A stretch of 44,125 nucleotides of DNA, from contig CALUMU010000006.1 in NCBI GenBank assembly GCA_944321825.1, positions 1 to 44,125 of the forward strand. Reading direction: 5' to 3'. The notes beneath the pieces are model-generated. The model ran no database searches. It saw only the letters and a list, made by a program, of their open reading frames with translations, and was not told the origin of the DNA. The DNA is from Candidatus Amulumruptor caecigallinarius (lineage in GTDB: Bacteria; Bacteroidota; Bacteroidia; Bacteroidales; Muribaculaceae). How positions within the stretch are numbered: the first letter of the stretch is position 1; each line of letters begins with the position of its first letter. The translations under genes were made by a program, and so were the position numbers. Positions 1 to 9,124 of this stretch are shown here, one piece after another.

Positions 1-64
1 CAATACCGAACTCTTTCATTAAATGGATAGTGTTTAACCTGTCCAACTTTTTGGGGTCACTTCA
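1..64 (+). mobile_element. IS3-family insertion sequence, right end (truncated by window edge)
   Basis: Positions 40-64 read TGTCCAACTTTTTGGGG followed by TCACTTCA. The reverse complement begins TGAAGTGACCCC and continues AAAAAGTTGGACA, which matches the terminal inverted repeat style of IS3-family (IS150-like) elements, including the terminal TG/CA. Upstream, positions 2-22 can be read as the last codons of a transposase (Asn-Thr-Glu-Leu-Phe-His-stop), followed by a short untranslated stretch, which is the expected order orfB end, then IR. The rest of the element lies outside the window, so subgroup and completeness are unknown. Confidence 0.6.
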
Positions 65-132
65 GGTGCAGCCCTACGAGCGGTGAACTATTTTCCGAAA
101 AAAGCATTTTTTGTATCGCGGATTGGCTGCGT

Positions 133-148
133 CACCGCGTTAGCGGTG
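133..148 (+). repeat. Short palindrome, family D core
   Basis: CACCGCGTTAGCGGTG is an inverted repeat resembling the first palindrome of the family D elements at 25272-25286 and 25387-25405. It lies between the IS end and the 3' end of priA. Confidence 0.5.
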
Positions 149-172
149 GGGCATGGACTGGTTTGCGGTCGA

Positions 173-198
173 GGACGCACGGGCCGTGCGTCCCTACA
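173..198 (+). repeat. Palindromic intergenic repeat, family A
   Basis: GGACGCACGG and CCGTGCGTCC form a perfect 10-bp inverted repeat around one central base, followed by CTACA. A near copy (GGGACGCACG, gct, CGTGCGTCCC, TACG) is at 42583-42609 and a fragment (GTAGGGACG) is at 25548-25556. It sits just past the 3' end of priA and may be transcribed as a hairpin. Confidence 0.65.
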
Positions 199-220
199 GG
201 GATCGTTCGTCGGGATGGGG

Positions 221-2710
221 TCAGGAGGGGTCTACGTCGTAGTAGATGACGGCGGATTTCATGTCGGGGTATAGCGAGTGCATCAGGTTGCGCAGGTCGA
301 TGAGCAGTTTGCGCACTTTCGCCATTGATGCGCCGGTCTCGATTTTAAGCATCAGACAGCGTATGTAGAGCTGCTGGATGCGTCCTACGGGGGGCTCTTC
401 GGGACCCTGGACGCGGTCGCCGAAGAGGTGGCGCAGCTGCACTCCATAGGCATCCGCAAGCAGTTTTACGGCTTCGAGGTTGCGGTGCTTGATGTATATG
501 CGTATGAGTTTGGTAAACGGCGGATAGTGGTAGGTCTGCCGCTCGGCTATGGCGTATTCGTAAAATCCCTTGTAGTCGTGGCTGACTATGTACTGGAATA
601 TCTCATGGGCGGGGTTGAGCGTCTGCACCGTCACTGTGCCGGGAGTGTCGGCAGAGCGTCGTCCGGCGCGTCCGGCTACCTGTGATATCATATTGAACGC
701 CCGCTCATCGCTGCGGTAGTCCGGGAAGTTGATGAGGCTGTCGGCGTTGATGATTGCCACGGTGTCGACACCTCCGAAGTCAAGCCCTTTCGACACCATC
801 TGTGTGCCTATGAGTATGTCGCCACGGCCTGATGAAAAGTCCTGTATGATGTTGTCGTATCCGGCCTTGTTGCGCGTGGTGTCGAGGTCCATGCGCATGA
901 TGCGTGCTTGCGGAAAAGCCGCTGCCACCTCCTCCTCGACACGTTCGGACCCGTAGCCTATCACCTCGATGGCCGGCTCGTGACATGCCGGGCATACCGC
1001 CGGGAGCTGCCGCGTGGCCCCGCAGTAGTGGCATACGAGCAGCCCGCGTGAGCGGTGGTAGGTCATGGCGACATCGCAGTTGTGGCAATGCGGTATGTTG
1101 GCGCACATGCGGCACCGGGCTACAGGGGCGAATCCTCGGCGGTTGATGAACACTATGGCCTGGTGTCCACGTCCGATGGCTTCGGAAATCAGGGCATGGC
1201 TGCGGGCTGAGAGCGCGCCTTGTGCCAGCCCTTTCTTGCGGGCCTCGCCCATGTCGACAATCTCGATGGTGGGCAGTGACGCTCCTTGATACCGCTCGGA
1301 GAGGGTCACAAGACCGTATTTGCCGCCGGTGACGGCTTTGTAATAAGTTTCTACCGAGGGAGTCGCGCTGCCTAACAGCACTTTCGCGCCGTGCATGACG
1401 GCAAGCACTATGGCAGCGTCGCGGGCGTTGTAGCGCGGAGCCGGATCCTGCTGCTTGTAGCTGCTTTCGTGTTCCTCGTCGACGATGACAAGGCCGAGCT
1501 TGGAGAAAGGGAGGAACACGGATGTGCGCGTACCGAGAATCAGCCGTGGCGAGCCGTCGCGCAGGAGGGTGTTCCAGTGCTCGACGCGGACGTTGTCGGA
1601 AAATTTGCTGTGGTAGACTATCACCTTGTCGCCGAACACCTGCTGCAGCCTGTGGCTCAACTGTGTGGTCAGGGCTATCTCCGGGACGAGCAACAGGGCC
1701 TGCCGCCCTTGTCGGAGTGCGTAATCGATGAGGTGGATGTATATCTCGGTCTTGCCGCTTGACGTGACTCCGTGGAGCAGGGTGGTGTTGTAGGTCTTCC
1801 ACGAGCGGTGTATCTCGCCGAGGACCTGTGACTGAGCTGCGCTCAGGGTGGGGAGATGGTCAGCGACTTTGCCGGTGTATTTGAAGCGGTCGATAACCTT
1901 TTTGTAGATTTCTACTATCCCCTTGTCGGCCATGGCTCTGATGATGGCTGTGGAGACTCCGGCCTGTTCCATAAGCGTGGCGCGTGACACCTCTTTAGGT
2001 GGCTCGGATGGGCGGTGGAATCCAGACATCTGTATGAGCGTTTGCAGGGCTTTCTCCTGCCGGGCGGCTCCTTTGACCTTGGCGAACGCATCGGCGAGGG
2101 CTGCGGAATCGGCGTGAGGGAAGCAGGGGCGCACGTATGTTTCATGCAATGGGCGGTAGCGTTCGACAAGACGCTCCGAGATGATGATGGCTCCCTTGTG
2201 GAGCAGCATTGAGATGCACTGTGCGAGGTGGTGGTGCTTGAATCCGGCGGCTTTCTCGATGTCAGCCATCGTCATCCGTTTGTCGAAGTGGCTGAGAATC
2301 TGGATTATGACGGCTTCACGCTCGTCGAGCGGGTCTTCGGGGCTTTCTTCGTAGTCGGGGTTGAGCTCGATGAATGTCTCGCTTTCAAGTTTCAGCCCTG
2401 AAGGCACGGCGGCACGGTACACGTCGCCCGTCGTGCACAGATAGTAGTCGGCGATCCACTGCCAGTGCTTTATCTGGGGATAGCGGATTATTGGGTCGCC
2501 GTTGTCAAGCACCATGGCTATCGACTTGGTGTCGAATTCCTGGGGCTGGATGTTGGTCAGCGACACCACTATGCCGGTATAGAACCGCCGGGGGCCGAAG
2601 GGTACGATGACCCTGCATCCCGGCTTGACCGCATCGGACAGCTCTTCGGGGATGTCATAGGTAAATGTACCCTCGATGGGTACAGGCATCAATACTTCGG
2701 CGAATTTCAT
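221..2710 (-). CDS. priA: Primosomal protein N' (replication restart helicase PriA)
   Basis: An 829-residue PriA, the 3'-to-5' superfamily 2 DNA helicase that recognises stalled forks and loads the replicative helicase. The N-terminal 3' DNA-binding domain covers about residues 1-105. Walker A is GVTSSGKT (314-321) and the DEAH-type Walker B is DEEH (411-414). Eight cysteines (533, 536, 542, 545, 560, 563, 573, 576) form the two zinc sites inserted in the helicase core that are diagnostic of PriA. A C-terminal domain follows. The length is close to the usual 730-830. The ATG at 2710 lies about 40 nt downstream of a TAnnTTTG box, supporting the start. It is transcribed divergently from the DMT transporter gene. 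All motifs appear intact. Confidence 0.97.
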   Translation of the reverse strand: MKFAEVLMPVPIEGTFTYDIPEELSDAVKPGCRVIVPFGPRRFYTGIVVSLTNIQPQEFDTKSIAMVLDNGDPIIRYPQIKHWQWIADYYLCTTGDVYRAAVPSGLKLESETFIELNPDYEESPEDPLDEREAVIIQILSHFDKRMTMADIEKAAGFKHHHLAQCISMLLHKGAIIISERLVERYRPLHETYVRPCFPHADSAALADAFAKVKGAARQEKALQTLIQMSGFHRPSEPPKEVSRATLMEQAGVSTAIIRAMADKGIVEIYKKVIDRFKYTGKVADHLPTLSAAQSQVLGEIHRSWKTYNTTLLHGVTSSGKTEIYIHLIDYALRQGRQALLLVPEIALTTQLSHRLQQVFGDKVIVYHSKFSDNVRVEHWNTLLRDGSPRLILGTRTSVFLPFSKLGLVIVDEEHESSYKQQDPAPRYNARDAAIVLAVMHGAKVLLGSATPSVETYYKAVTGGKYGLVTLSERYQGASLPTIEIVDMGEARKKGLAQGALSARSHALISEAIGRGHQAIVFINRRGFAPVARCRMCANIPHCHNCDVAMTYHRSRGLLVCHYCGATRQLPAVCPACHEPAIEVIGYGSERVEEEVAAAFPQARIMRMDLDTTRNKAGYDNIIQDFSSGRGDILIGTQMVSKGLDFGGVDTVAIINADSLINFPDYRSDERAFNMISQVAGRAGRRSADTPGTVTVQTLNPAHEIFQYIVSHDYKGFYEYAIAERQTYHYPPFTKLIRIYIKHRNLEAVKLLADAYGVQLRHLFGDRVQGPEEPPVGRIQQLYIRCLMLKIETGASMAKVRKLLIDLRNLMHSLYPDMKSAVIYYDVDPS

Positions 2711-2750
2711 CTATATGTAGATTTCTGTATTTTCGGGATTATGAGTGATA

Positions 2751-2758
2751 CAAAGATA
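2751..2758 (-). promoter_or_regulatory. priA promoter -7 box
   Basis: On the minus strand TATCTTTG matches the Bacteroidetes TAnnTTTG -7 consensus, about 40 nt upstream of the priA ATG. No clear -33 TTTG is visible. It is back-to-back with the promoter of the divergent transporter gene. Confidence 0.65.
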
Positions 2759-2772
2759 GGGAAAAAATGTAG

Positions 2773-2780
2773 TAACTTTG
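2773..2780 (+). promoter_or_regulatory. DMT transporter promoter -7 box
   Basis: TAACTTTG matches TAnnTTTG and lies only 8 nt before the ATG at 2789, so the transcript would have almost no leader. This argues against any start upstream of 2789. Confidence 0.6.
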
Positions 2781-2788
2781 CGTCAGTC

Positions 2789-3730
2789 ATGACATCTTCA
2801 AAAACTAAAGGATATATATTCGCGGCCGTGGCGGCCGCCACCTACGGCATGAATCCGCTGTTTGCGCTGCCGCTGTATGCTGACGGAATGGATGCCGACT
2901 CGGTGTTGCTGTTCAGGTATCTCATGGCCATGCCGGTGCTCGCTGTAATGTTGCTGCTGCGCGGGCATCGCTTTTCAGGTCTGACGGGCCGTCAGCTCGG
3001 GGCTGTGGCTGCGCTCGGAGTTGTGATGGCTCTGTCGTCGCTGCTGCTGTTTTTGAGCTATAACTATATGGAAGCCGGCATAGCCTCCACCATACTTTTC
3101 GTCTACCCCATAATGGTGGCGGGCATAGGAGCGGTGTGTTTCCGGGAGAAGCTGGCCGCTATGACGGTGCTGTGCATAGCTCTTGCCGTCGGGGGCATCG
3201 CGTTGCTGTACACCGGGGGCGAAGGCGGGGCGACGCTGTCGGCTGTAGGGACGCTGATAGTCATAGCCTCGGCGTTGTCTTATTCCGTGTATATCGTAGG
3301 GGTCAACCGTCCGATACTTCACGGAGTGGCGACTCTGAGACTGACATTCTATCTGCTCGGTTTCGGCTCGCTGCTGTTCATAGCCAGGGTGGCGTTTACC
3401 GGCGAACTGACCGTGCCGACCCATTGGGCCATGTGGGGCAACCTGCTGTGCCTGGCTCTGTTTCCCACAGTGGTGTCATTTATCTGCACCACCAAGGCCG
3501 TGCAGCACATAGGGGCCACTCCCACCGCCATACTCGGAGCGTTGGAACCCGTGACTGCCGTAATCATAGGCATATGCGTTTTCGGCGAGACCCTTACACC
3601 TGGCGAAGTGCTCGGTCTGGTACTGATAATCGTGGCGGTGACGCTTGTGGTTGCCGGCGGCAGCATCACAGCCCCATTGGTTCGCTTCCGCAAGCTTTTC
3701 CCCCGCATCATCCGCCGTCCCCGCCGCTGA
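2789..3730 (+). CDS. EamA/DMT-family transporter
   Basis: A 313-residue inner-membrane protein of the drug/metabolite transporter superfamily with two EamA repeats and about ten hydrophobic segments; the substrate cannot be told from sequence. Repeat one covers roughly residues 8-140 and repeat two 150-295, each ending in the Glu-containing helix typical of the fold (CFREKL near 116 and GALEPVTAVIIGICVFGE near 250-267). A basic tail ends the protein. The reading frame is open upstream to 2465, but that extension overlaps priA antisense and is hydrophilic; the ATG at 2789 directly follows a TAACTTTG promoter box and gives the expected family length. Confidence 0.88.
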   Translation: MTSSKTKGYIFAAVAAATYGMNPLFALPLYADGMDADSVLLFRYLMAMPVLAVMLLLRGHRFSGLTGRQLGAVAALGVVMALSSLLLFLSYNYMEAGIASTILFVYPIMVAGIGAVCFREKLAAMTVLCIALAVGGIALLYTGGEGGATLSAVGTLIVIASALSYSVYIVGVNRPILHGVATLRLTFYLLGFGSLLFIARVAFTGELTVPTHWAMWGNLLCLALFPTVVSFICTTKAVQHIGATPTAILGALEPVTAVIIGICVFGETLTPGEVLGLVLIIVAVTLVVAGGSITAPLVRFRKLFPRIIRRPRR

Positions 3731-3795
3731 TGTCCACCATCCTTGCCCCATTACGTAAAAAAATAGGGAAAAACGCCCAAAATTTGGCATTTCCT

Positions 3796-3839
3796 TTGAA
3801 AACGTGTGTTTCAGAGGGAAAGATGGCATTGAAAACGTG
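3796..3839 (+). repeat. Direct repeat pair upstream of pfp
   Basis: TTGAAAACGTG occurs at 3796-3806 and again at 3829-3839, exactly 33 bp apart (about three helical turns), in the gap before the phosphofructokinase gene. It could be a regulator binding site; this is inference from spacing only. Confidence 0.35.
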
Positions 3840-3979
3840 AAAAAGCGTAATCGGGAATTGGTGAAAAGGGAGGGGGCAACGCATTGAAATTTTGAAAATT
3901 ATTGCGATATTTGCAATGTCAAAAACAGATACGAATATATACTAATCTAATAGGACAACTTAGAGTCTAAAAAAGAACA

Positions 3980-5623
3980 ATGAAACAAAGCGTCTTGCAA
4001 AAAGCCCGCATGGCTTACCAGCCCAAGCTCCCCATCGTGATGACACACCCGGTGAAGGTGGTCGAGGGACAGCCCACACAGTCAGTAGCTGACCAGGAAG
4101 ACATAAAGAAGCTCTTCCCAAACACTTACGGCCTGCCCGAATTGCGATTTGAGCGCAACCCTAATCCTACTACCGGCCGCCCTATCAACGTGGGTGTGAT
4201 ACTTTCGGGCGGACAGGCTCCCGGCGGTCACAATGTGATCTGCGGTCTTTTTGACGGCATCAAGAAGATACACCGCGACAGCCGTCTTTACGGATTCCTG
4301 ATGGGTCCCGGCGGTCTGGTGGATCACAAATACAAGGAAATTACCGCCGATTTGGTCAACGAATACCGCAACACCGGCGGCTTCGATATGATAGGCTCCG
4401 GCCGTACGAAGCTCGAGACAAAGGATCAGTTTGACAAAGGTCTCGAAATCCTCCGCGAGCTCAATATCTCGGCGTTGGTAATCATCGGCGGCGACGATTC
4501 CAACACCAATGCCGCCATCCTCGCCGAGTATTACAAGACCATCAATGCAGGAGTGCAGGTAATCGGCTGCCCCAAGACTATCGACGGCGACCTCAAGAAC
4601 GAGGTTATCGAGGCTTCATTCGGCTTCGACACGGCCACAAAGACCTACTCTGAAGTTATCGGCAATATCCAGCGCGACTGCCTCTCGGCCAAGAAATACT
4701 GGCACTTCATGAAGCTCATGGGTCGTTCGGCATCACACATCGCCTTAGAGTGTGCACTTCAGACCCAGCCCAACGTGGCTATCATCTCCGAAGAGGTAGA
4801 GGAGAAGAACCAGACACTTCAGGACATAGTCAACTATATCGCCGACATCGTTGTGGCCCGTCAGGAGAAGGGCTGCGGCTACGGCACAGTCCTCGTACCC
4901 GAAGGTCTTATCGAGTTTATCCCGGCAATGAAGAAGCTCATCGCTGAGCTCAACGAGATGCTCGCCCACAACTCCGCCGAGTTTGCCGCTGCTGCCGACC
5001 AGCGCCAGTATGTGATAGACCATCTGGATGCCGAGAACGCTAAGATTTACGCTTCGCTCCCCTTGGGCGTGGCCCGTCAGCTGACACTCGACCGCGACCC
5101 CCACGGCAATGTGCAGGTGTCGCTTATCGAGACCGAGAAGCTTCTGAGCGAGATGGTGGCACGCCGACTGGAGGAGCTGCGCGCCGAGGGCAAGTATGCA
5201 GGCAAATTCGCTGCAATGCACCATTTCTTCGGCTATGAAGGCCGTTGCGCATTCCCGTCGAACTTCGATGCCGACTATTGCTACGGCCTCGGTTTCACGG
5301 CTTCGTGTCTCATCAACGCCGGTGTGACAGGGTACATGTCAAGTATGCGCAACCTTACGAAGGCATCTGTGCAGTGGCTGCCTGGCGGCATACCCATCAC
5401 CATGATGATGAACATGGAGCGTCGCCACGGAGCCATGAAGCCTGTCATCCAGAAAGCTCTTGTAGACCTCAAGGGCAATGCTTTCCGCTACTTCGCATCG
5501 AAGCGCGACTCTTGGGCTGTCAACGACAGCTATGTATATCCGGGTCCCGTGCAGTATTACGGTCCGGCCGAGGTCTGCGACCAGCCTACTCTCACACTGC
5601 AGTACGAGCATATCGGCAAGTAA
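3980..5623 (+). CDS. pfp: Diphosphate--fructose-6-phosphate 1-phosphotransferase (PPi-PFK)
   Basis: A 547-residue cytoplasmic glycolytic enzyme that reversibly phosphorylates fructose 6-phosphate using pyrophosphate. The phosphate-donor loop is [10 protein letters not shown] (76-85). GGDDS (170-174) carries Asp where ATP-dependent enzymes have Gly, and PKTIDGDL (198-205) carries the Lys; both are hallmarks of PPi-dependent enzymes. [11 protein letters not shown] (247-257) contributes to substrate binding. The length matches the long clade known from plants, spirochaetes and Bacteroidetes (about 550) rather than the 320-residue ATP-PFK. The start follows an AT-rich leader without a Shine-Dalgarno sequence. 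It appears monocistronic, with a clear terminator downstream at 5678-5717. Confidence 0.96.
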   Translation: MKQSVLQKARMAYQPKLPIVMTHPVKVVEGQPTQSVADQEDIKKLFPNTYGLPELRFERNPNPTTGRPINVGVILSGGQAPGGHNVICGLFDGIKKIHRDSRLYGFLMGPGGLVDHKYKEITADLVNEYRNTGGFDMIGSGRTKLETKDQFDKGLEILRELNISALVIIGGDDSNTNAAILAEYYKTINAGVQVIGCPKTIDGDLKNEVIEASFGFDTATKTYSEVIGNIQRDCLSAKKYWHFMKLMGRSASHIALECALQTQPNVAIISEEVEEKNQTLQDIVNYIADIVVARQEKGCGYGTVLVPEGLIEFIPAMKKLIAELNEMLAHNSAEFAAAADQRQYVIDHLDAENAKIYASLPLGVARQLTLDRDPHGNVQVSLIETEKLLSEMVARRLEELRAEGKYAGKFAAMHHFFGYEGRCAFPSNFDADYCYGLGFTASCLINAGVTGYMSSMRNLTKASVQWLPGGIPITMMMNMERRHGAMKPVIQKALVDLKGNAFRYFASKRDSWAVNDSYVYPGPVQYYGPAEVCDQPTLTLQYEHIGK

Positions 5624-5677
5624 ACTCAGCTGTTTGGATCTTAATCGGCTTGTAAATCCTGCCGAGGATGTATAATA

Positions 5678-5717
5678 GAGCGAGAGAGCCCTGAACGGCT
5701 TTCTCGCTCGCTTTTTA
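5678..5717 (+). terminator. Rho-independent terminator after pfp
   Basis: GAGCGAGAGAGCC (5678-5690) pairs with GGCTTTCTCGCTC (5697-5709) with one G-U wobble and a 6-nt loop, followed by GCTTTTTAA. Confidence 0.9.
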
Positions 5718-5724
5718 ATGTCTT

Positions 5725-5759
5725 TTTGATTGTGAATTGGAAAATAATGTGTAAATTTG
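5725..5759 (+). promoter_or_regulatory. lrp-like gene promoter
   Basis: TAAATTTG at 5752-5759 matches the -7 consensus; TTTG at 5725-5728 may be the -33 element but the spacing of 23 nt is slightly long. Confidence 0.65.
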
Positions 5760-5769
5760 TCATGAAACA

Positions 5770-5786
5770 GATGCGATTATAGCATC
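5770..5786 (+). promoter_or_regulatory. Small dyad in the lrp-like leader
   Basis: GATGC (5770-5774) and GCATC (5782-5786) form an inverted repeat just downstream of the predicted transcription start. Lrp/AsnC regulators often autoregulate, so this could be an operator; it is short and could be chance. Confidence 0.25.
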
Positions 5787-5820
5787 AATCGTCAGCATTT
5801 TTATCTGAGAATTTAATGAC

Positions 5821-6282
5821 ATGGAGAAAATAGACAGTCTCGACAGGCAGATACTTGAAATAGTCATGAACAATGCCCGCATCCCCTCTAAGGATGTGGC
5901 TATAGCATGCGGTGTGTCGCGTGCGGCAGTACACCAGCGCATACAGCGCATGATAGACCTTAATGTCATCACCGGGTCGGGATATTATGTCAATCCGCAT
6001 GTGCTCGGACTTAACAACTGTACATTTATAGGTATCACCCTTGAGAGAGGCGCCCTATACCGCAAGGTGGCGGCCGAGTTGGAGAAAATACCCGAAATTA
6101 CCGAATGTCATTTCGTCACCGGCCCGTACACTATGCTCATAAAGCTATTTGCCCGAGACAACGAGCACCTTATGGAGCTGCTCAACGACCGCATACAGAT
6201 GATACCCGGAGTTACGCATACCGAGACTCTCATATCGCTTGACCATTCGATACATCGCAAAGTGCCCATTTATCCGGAATGA
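5821..6282 (+). CDS. Lrp/AsnC-family transcriptional regulator
   Basis: A 153-residue feast/famine regulator. Residues about 1-55 form the winged helix-turn-helix (LDRQILEIVMNNARIPSKDV, then the recognition region GVSRAAVHQRIQRM and INVITGSGY-type wing). Residues about 67-145 form the RAM/AsnC ligand-binding and oligomerisation domain, with the typical FVTGPYTMLIKL strand pair. Such proteins usually sense amino acids or other small metabolites; the effector is not deducible. The last four bases overlap the ATG of the next gene (ATGA at 6279-6282), so the two are probably cotranscribed and translationally coupled. Confidence 0.93.
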   Translation: MEKIDSLDRQILEIVMNNARIPSKDVAIACGVSRAAVHQRIQRMIDLNVITGSGYYVNPHVLGLNNCTFIGITLERGALYRKVAAELEKIPEITECHFVTGPYTMLIKLFARDNEHLMELLNDRIQMIPGVTHTETLISLDHSIHRKVPIYPE

Positions 6283-7847
6283 CGCTGCCTTCGTCACGAT
6301 GTCGGTCCGTGTTCAGAGGTTGCCCGGCAGCTGATGTCTGGGCGTGGATTGTCGTGGGGCTTATCGGTGTGCACACGGTGCTTTTTGGATCGATGCAGCT
6401 GATGTCAGGCGATGATGCCGGATATTCGCGCTCTCTGATGGATTATGACGGCGAACCGTTGGCGTACATACGGTACGTGGCGCGGCATTATGTATATGTT
6501 AATGGCCGTATGGCCAATTTGTTAGCTCCATTCTGGCTGTCGGAAGTGCCTCGCTGGCTGCTTGATGTGGCCAACGGGGTGATGTGTGCCGGTTTCTATG
6601 CGATGACGCTTGTATCGAGCGGACTCGCAGGGAGGCATACTGCTACCGCCAAAATAGCTGTCACGGCTCTGCTGCTGTTTACTTTCCCATGGTGGGATTC
6701 GTTCATGCTGTTTGACGTGATGTTCAATTACGTATGGTCGTCGGCGTTGGTTCTCGCGGTTTTGTGGCTGTTGCTCAGAGGAGTCCCCTCGCGATGGCGA
6801 TGGGGCGCGTGGGTACTGTCGGCGTTTGCTGCTTCGATGCACGAAGGGATAGGACTGCCGGTGTCGGCAGGTGTGGTGGTGTGGCTGAAGCTTTCAGGGG
6901 CATGGCGCAATCTGTCGGAAGTGCAGCGGGGGATGATAGTGGCATTTTTCTGCGGAACTTTATTCGCGTTGCTGTCGCCAGGAATATGGGGGCGTCTTGT
7001 CTCTGAGGGCATTGCTATGGGAGAGCGTGAGCCAAACGATGTATTGTGGCTGTTGCTGATTAAGAGCGATTTTTACGCATTGTTGCTTGTGGCGTTTATA
7101 GGTGCAGCGGCCTTGTGGCGTCGTGGCAATCTGATGGAGATGGCCCGATCGCCGTGGATCATCTTCGTGACGGCTTCATTGATAGGAGTATGTATGTCCG
7201 GGGTAAGCGGAATAGTAGGGCGTAGCGGATGGTTTGCATCCCTGATGGCTGTTATAGCCATGGCACAGTGGGGCTACCGGTATGGCTGGCACATAAGAGG
7301 CAAGGCCGGAGCTGTGGCATCCGGTGTGTTGAGCGTGTTGATGATATGCCATATGGCGGTGGTAGATGTGGTGCAGTGGCGTATGCGTAGTGAGCTTGTG
7401 TCGGCGTTGACGAGCTACATACGTAATCCTCACGAGCCGGTGTATATGGATTATCTTCCGTGGGACACATGGCGATGGCTGACGCTTGCCAAGGTCAGAG
7501 GAGTGCCGGAACCTTATGAACAATCCCAATTGCAGCACTATGCTTCACTATATGTTTCCGAGGATGCGCCTCTGATGGTGGTTTTGCCCGCAGAGGCCGA
7601 GAATAAGGAGGTCGCCAGCGGAGGAATGGCCAAGGTCGGCGATGGATTCCTGACGGCTTCGCTTCCCGAGCCTGCGCAACCAGAGGATGCGACCTATGTA
7701 ATCGGAGGCAGGCACTATATACCGGTAGGGTATGTTGACAAAAAGCAGCGCCAGATGTATTATCTGGCTCCCCTGAATCTCCGCTGCGGCGACCGGATGC
7801 ATTATCTTCCTGCGATTAAGGATAGAGTTTGGGAGAGCCGTCTGTGA
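6279..7847 (+). CDS. Polytopic membrane protein, DUF6056-like
   Basis: A 522-residue integral membrane protein with about ten hydrophobic segments in residues 20-365, followed by a soluble C-terminal part (about 370-522). After the first membrane helix is an acidic motif SGDDAGYSRS (43-52), and a second loop carries NGRMAN (75-80). The Asp-Asp and Asn-Gly-Arg combination in extracytoplasmic loops resembles DUF6056-type proteins and GT-C-fold glycosyltransferases, in which acidic residues of the first loop are catalytic; assignment to DUF6056 is from memory and not verified. The start codon overlaps the lrp-like stop by 4 bp, so it is probably expressed with that regulator. It could be a surface-glycan glycosyltransferase, but no neighbouring glycan genes support this. 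Confidence 0.7.
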   Translation: MTLPSSRCRSVFRGCPAADVWAWIVVGLIGVHTVLFGSMQLMSGDDAGYSRSLMDYDGEPLAYIRYVARHYVYVNGRMANLLAPFWLSEVPRWLLDVANGVMCAGFYAMTLVSSGLAGRHTATAKIAVTALLLFTFPWWDSFMLFDVMFNYVWSSALVLAVLWLLLRGVPSRWRWGAWVLSAFAASMHEGIGLPVSAGVVVWLKLSGAWRNLSEVQRGMIVAFFCGTLFALLSPGIWGRLVSEGIAMGEREPNDVLWLLLIKSDFYALLLVAFIGAAALWRRGNLMEMARSPWIIFVTASLIGVCMSGVSGIVGRSGWFASLMAVIAMAQWGYRYGWHIRGKAGAVASGVLSVLMICHMAVVDVVQWRMRSELVSALTSYIRNPHEPVYMDYLPWDTWRWLTLAKVRGVPEPYEQSQLQHYASLYVSEDAPLMVVLPAEAENKEVASGGMAKVGDGFLTASLPEPAQPEDATYVIGGRHYIPVGYVDKKQRQMYYLAPLNLRCGDRMHYLPAIKDRVWESRL

Positions 7848-7865
7848 GGTTGCGCCGTAGGCCGG

Positions 7866-8918
7866 TCAAAACACGATAGACAGGGCGAATCCCGGGGCGG
7901 AGCCGTTGATAGTGGGCGTAATGGAGGAGTAAACAGGGAATCCTCCTTGGTGGTCGTGGAGATGCTCGCCGTCAAGCTCAAGGTGGTATCCCCGTAGGGG
8001 ATTTCCTCTGAAAAGGTCGAGAAACTCGTTGACAGGGTCGATCAGGAAAGCTACGATGCCGCCGATGGCTGAAGATCCCCACAGCTGGTAGTCGTTGGCG
8101 ACTATTTCACGTTTCAGTTTGTAGAAAAGCTCTCCGATGACGGAACCGATTATGGGCGTTATGACTATGTCCTGGTACGACGGGCGTTCCATAAATGCTT
8201 CGATGCCGAATTCCCACAATACCGTGGATACAAATGCCGATGAAAGCATCGAACGCCAGAAGTTGAATCCGCAGCTTCGTGCAGCCATGAAGTATGCCGC
8301 TCCGGCATATGGGTGGAGGAGATAGTTGAATATCCAGTTGTCGTGGTCGAGCTCGGGGTTGCGCACGAAGATATTACGGTACCAGCGTGTGAACGGCGGT
8401 ATTTCCTGTAGCTCTTTACGGTTCCATGTTGTAGCGTCTTCCGGGAGGCACTCCAATACGGCGAGAGTCCCGCACATGGCTCCGGCAATCAGCCCCATAT
8501 TTGCCCAGTAGCGGCCCCAGTCGGGGTCGTTGAGGGTCATGGAATATGGTCGGAAATAGAGCGGCAGGCCCTGCGGTCCCGGGGTAGGTACGATGGTGGG
8601 GGCCATGACGAGAAAATTTTCGTCGAGCTGCTGCTTCCGGTACACGATGCTTTTTGAAAGGTATTCGTCGTCAAGCTGCAGCAAGGTTACGGTGATGGAG
8701 TCGAACAGAGCGCCCCGGGTGACACTCATGCGGCTGCGCGGTATGGTGTCGGGCGCAATGCTGTCATTCACTGCAAGCTCTGTGTCCGGCCCGGATTCGG
8801 ACGCAGATGCTGATACCGGCAGCATAAGCCATGACAATACGACGAGCATCGTTGCAGCAGCTCTTGAAGTAAATACGGAGAACAATGAGGTGTCTGATTT
8901 AATGATGAGACTGGTCAT
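7866..8918 (-). CDS. DUF3943 domain-containing protein
   Basis: A 350-residue protein of unknown function typical of Bacteroidetes. A hydrophobic segment at about 24-41 (MLVVLSWLMLPVSASA) looks like a signal peptide; the true start may be Met24 rather than the ATG at 8918, which would give a more normal signal sequence. The DUF3943 core spans about 120-280: FNYLLHPYAGAAYFMAARS near 197-215 and WEFGIEAFMERPSYQDIVIT near 236-255, followed by a glycine-containing helix (IIGSVIGELFYKL). The family is thought to sit in or at the outer membrane, but no biochemical role is known. The gene is convergent with the upstream membrane protein gene (18-bp gap) and divergent from dsbD. Confidence 0.85.
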   Translation of the reverse strand: MTSLIIKSDTSLFSVFTSRAAATMLVVLSWLMLPVSASASESGPDTELAVNDSIAPDTIPRSRMSVTRGALFDSITVTLLQLDDEYLSKSIVYRKQQLDENFLVMAPTIVPTPGPQGLPLYFRPYSMTLNDPDWGRYWANMGLIAGAMCGTLAVLECLPEDATTWNRKELQEIPPFTRWYRNIFVRNPELDHDNWIFNYLLHPYAGAAYFMAARSCGFNFWRSMLSSAFVSTVLWEFGIEAFMERPSYQDIVITPIIGSVIGELFYKLKREIVANDYQLWGSSAIGGIVAFLIDPVNEFLDLFRGNPLRGYHLELDGEHLHDHQGGFPVYSSITPTINGSAPGFALSIVF

Positions 8919-9094
8919 CGGTAAGTAATTAATATAAGATTGTGATTATAACACCTAAGTAAGCTTTAAAGATTGAATAAGATTCATCTGTATATTAATT
9001 TTTGCGACTTGCTTAAGAGACTTTGAAAGTAGGTAAAAAAGCAGAAATGCGCAAAAATTGAGGTCTTATGGAACTTATAATGAGCGAAAAGTGC

Positions 9095-9102
9095 TAATTT
9101 TG
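9095..9102 (+). promoter_or_regulatory. dsbD promoter -7 box
   Basis: TAATTTTG matches TAnnTTTG and lies 22 nt before the ATG at 9125. Confidence 0.65.
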
Positions 9103-9124
9103 CAACGAAAAAACCAGACATACT

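Noticed and set aside
2465-2788. Upstream extension of the first DMT transporter
   Set aside because: It overlaps priA on the other strand, lies upstream of the promoter box at 2773-2780 and adds a non-family N-terminus.
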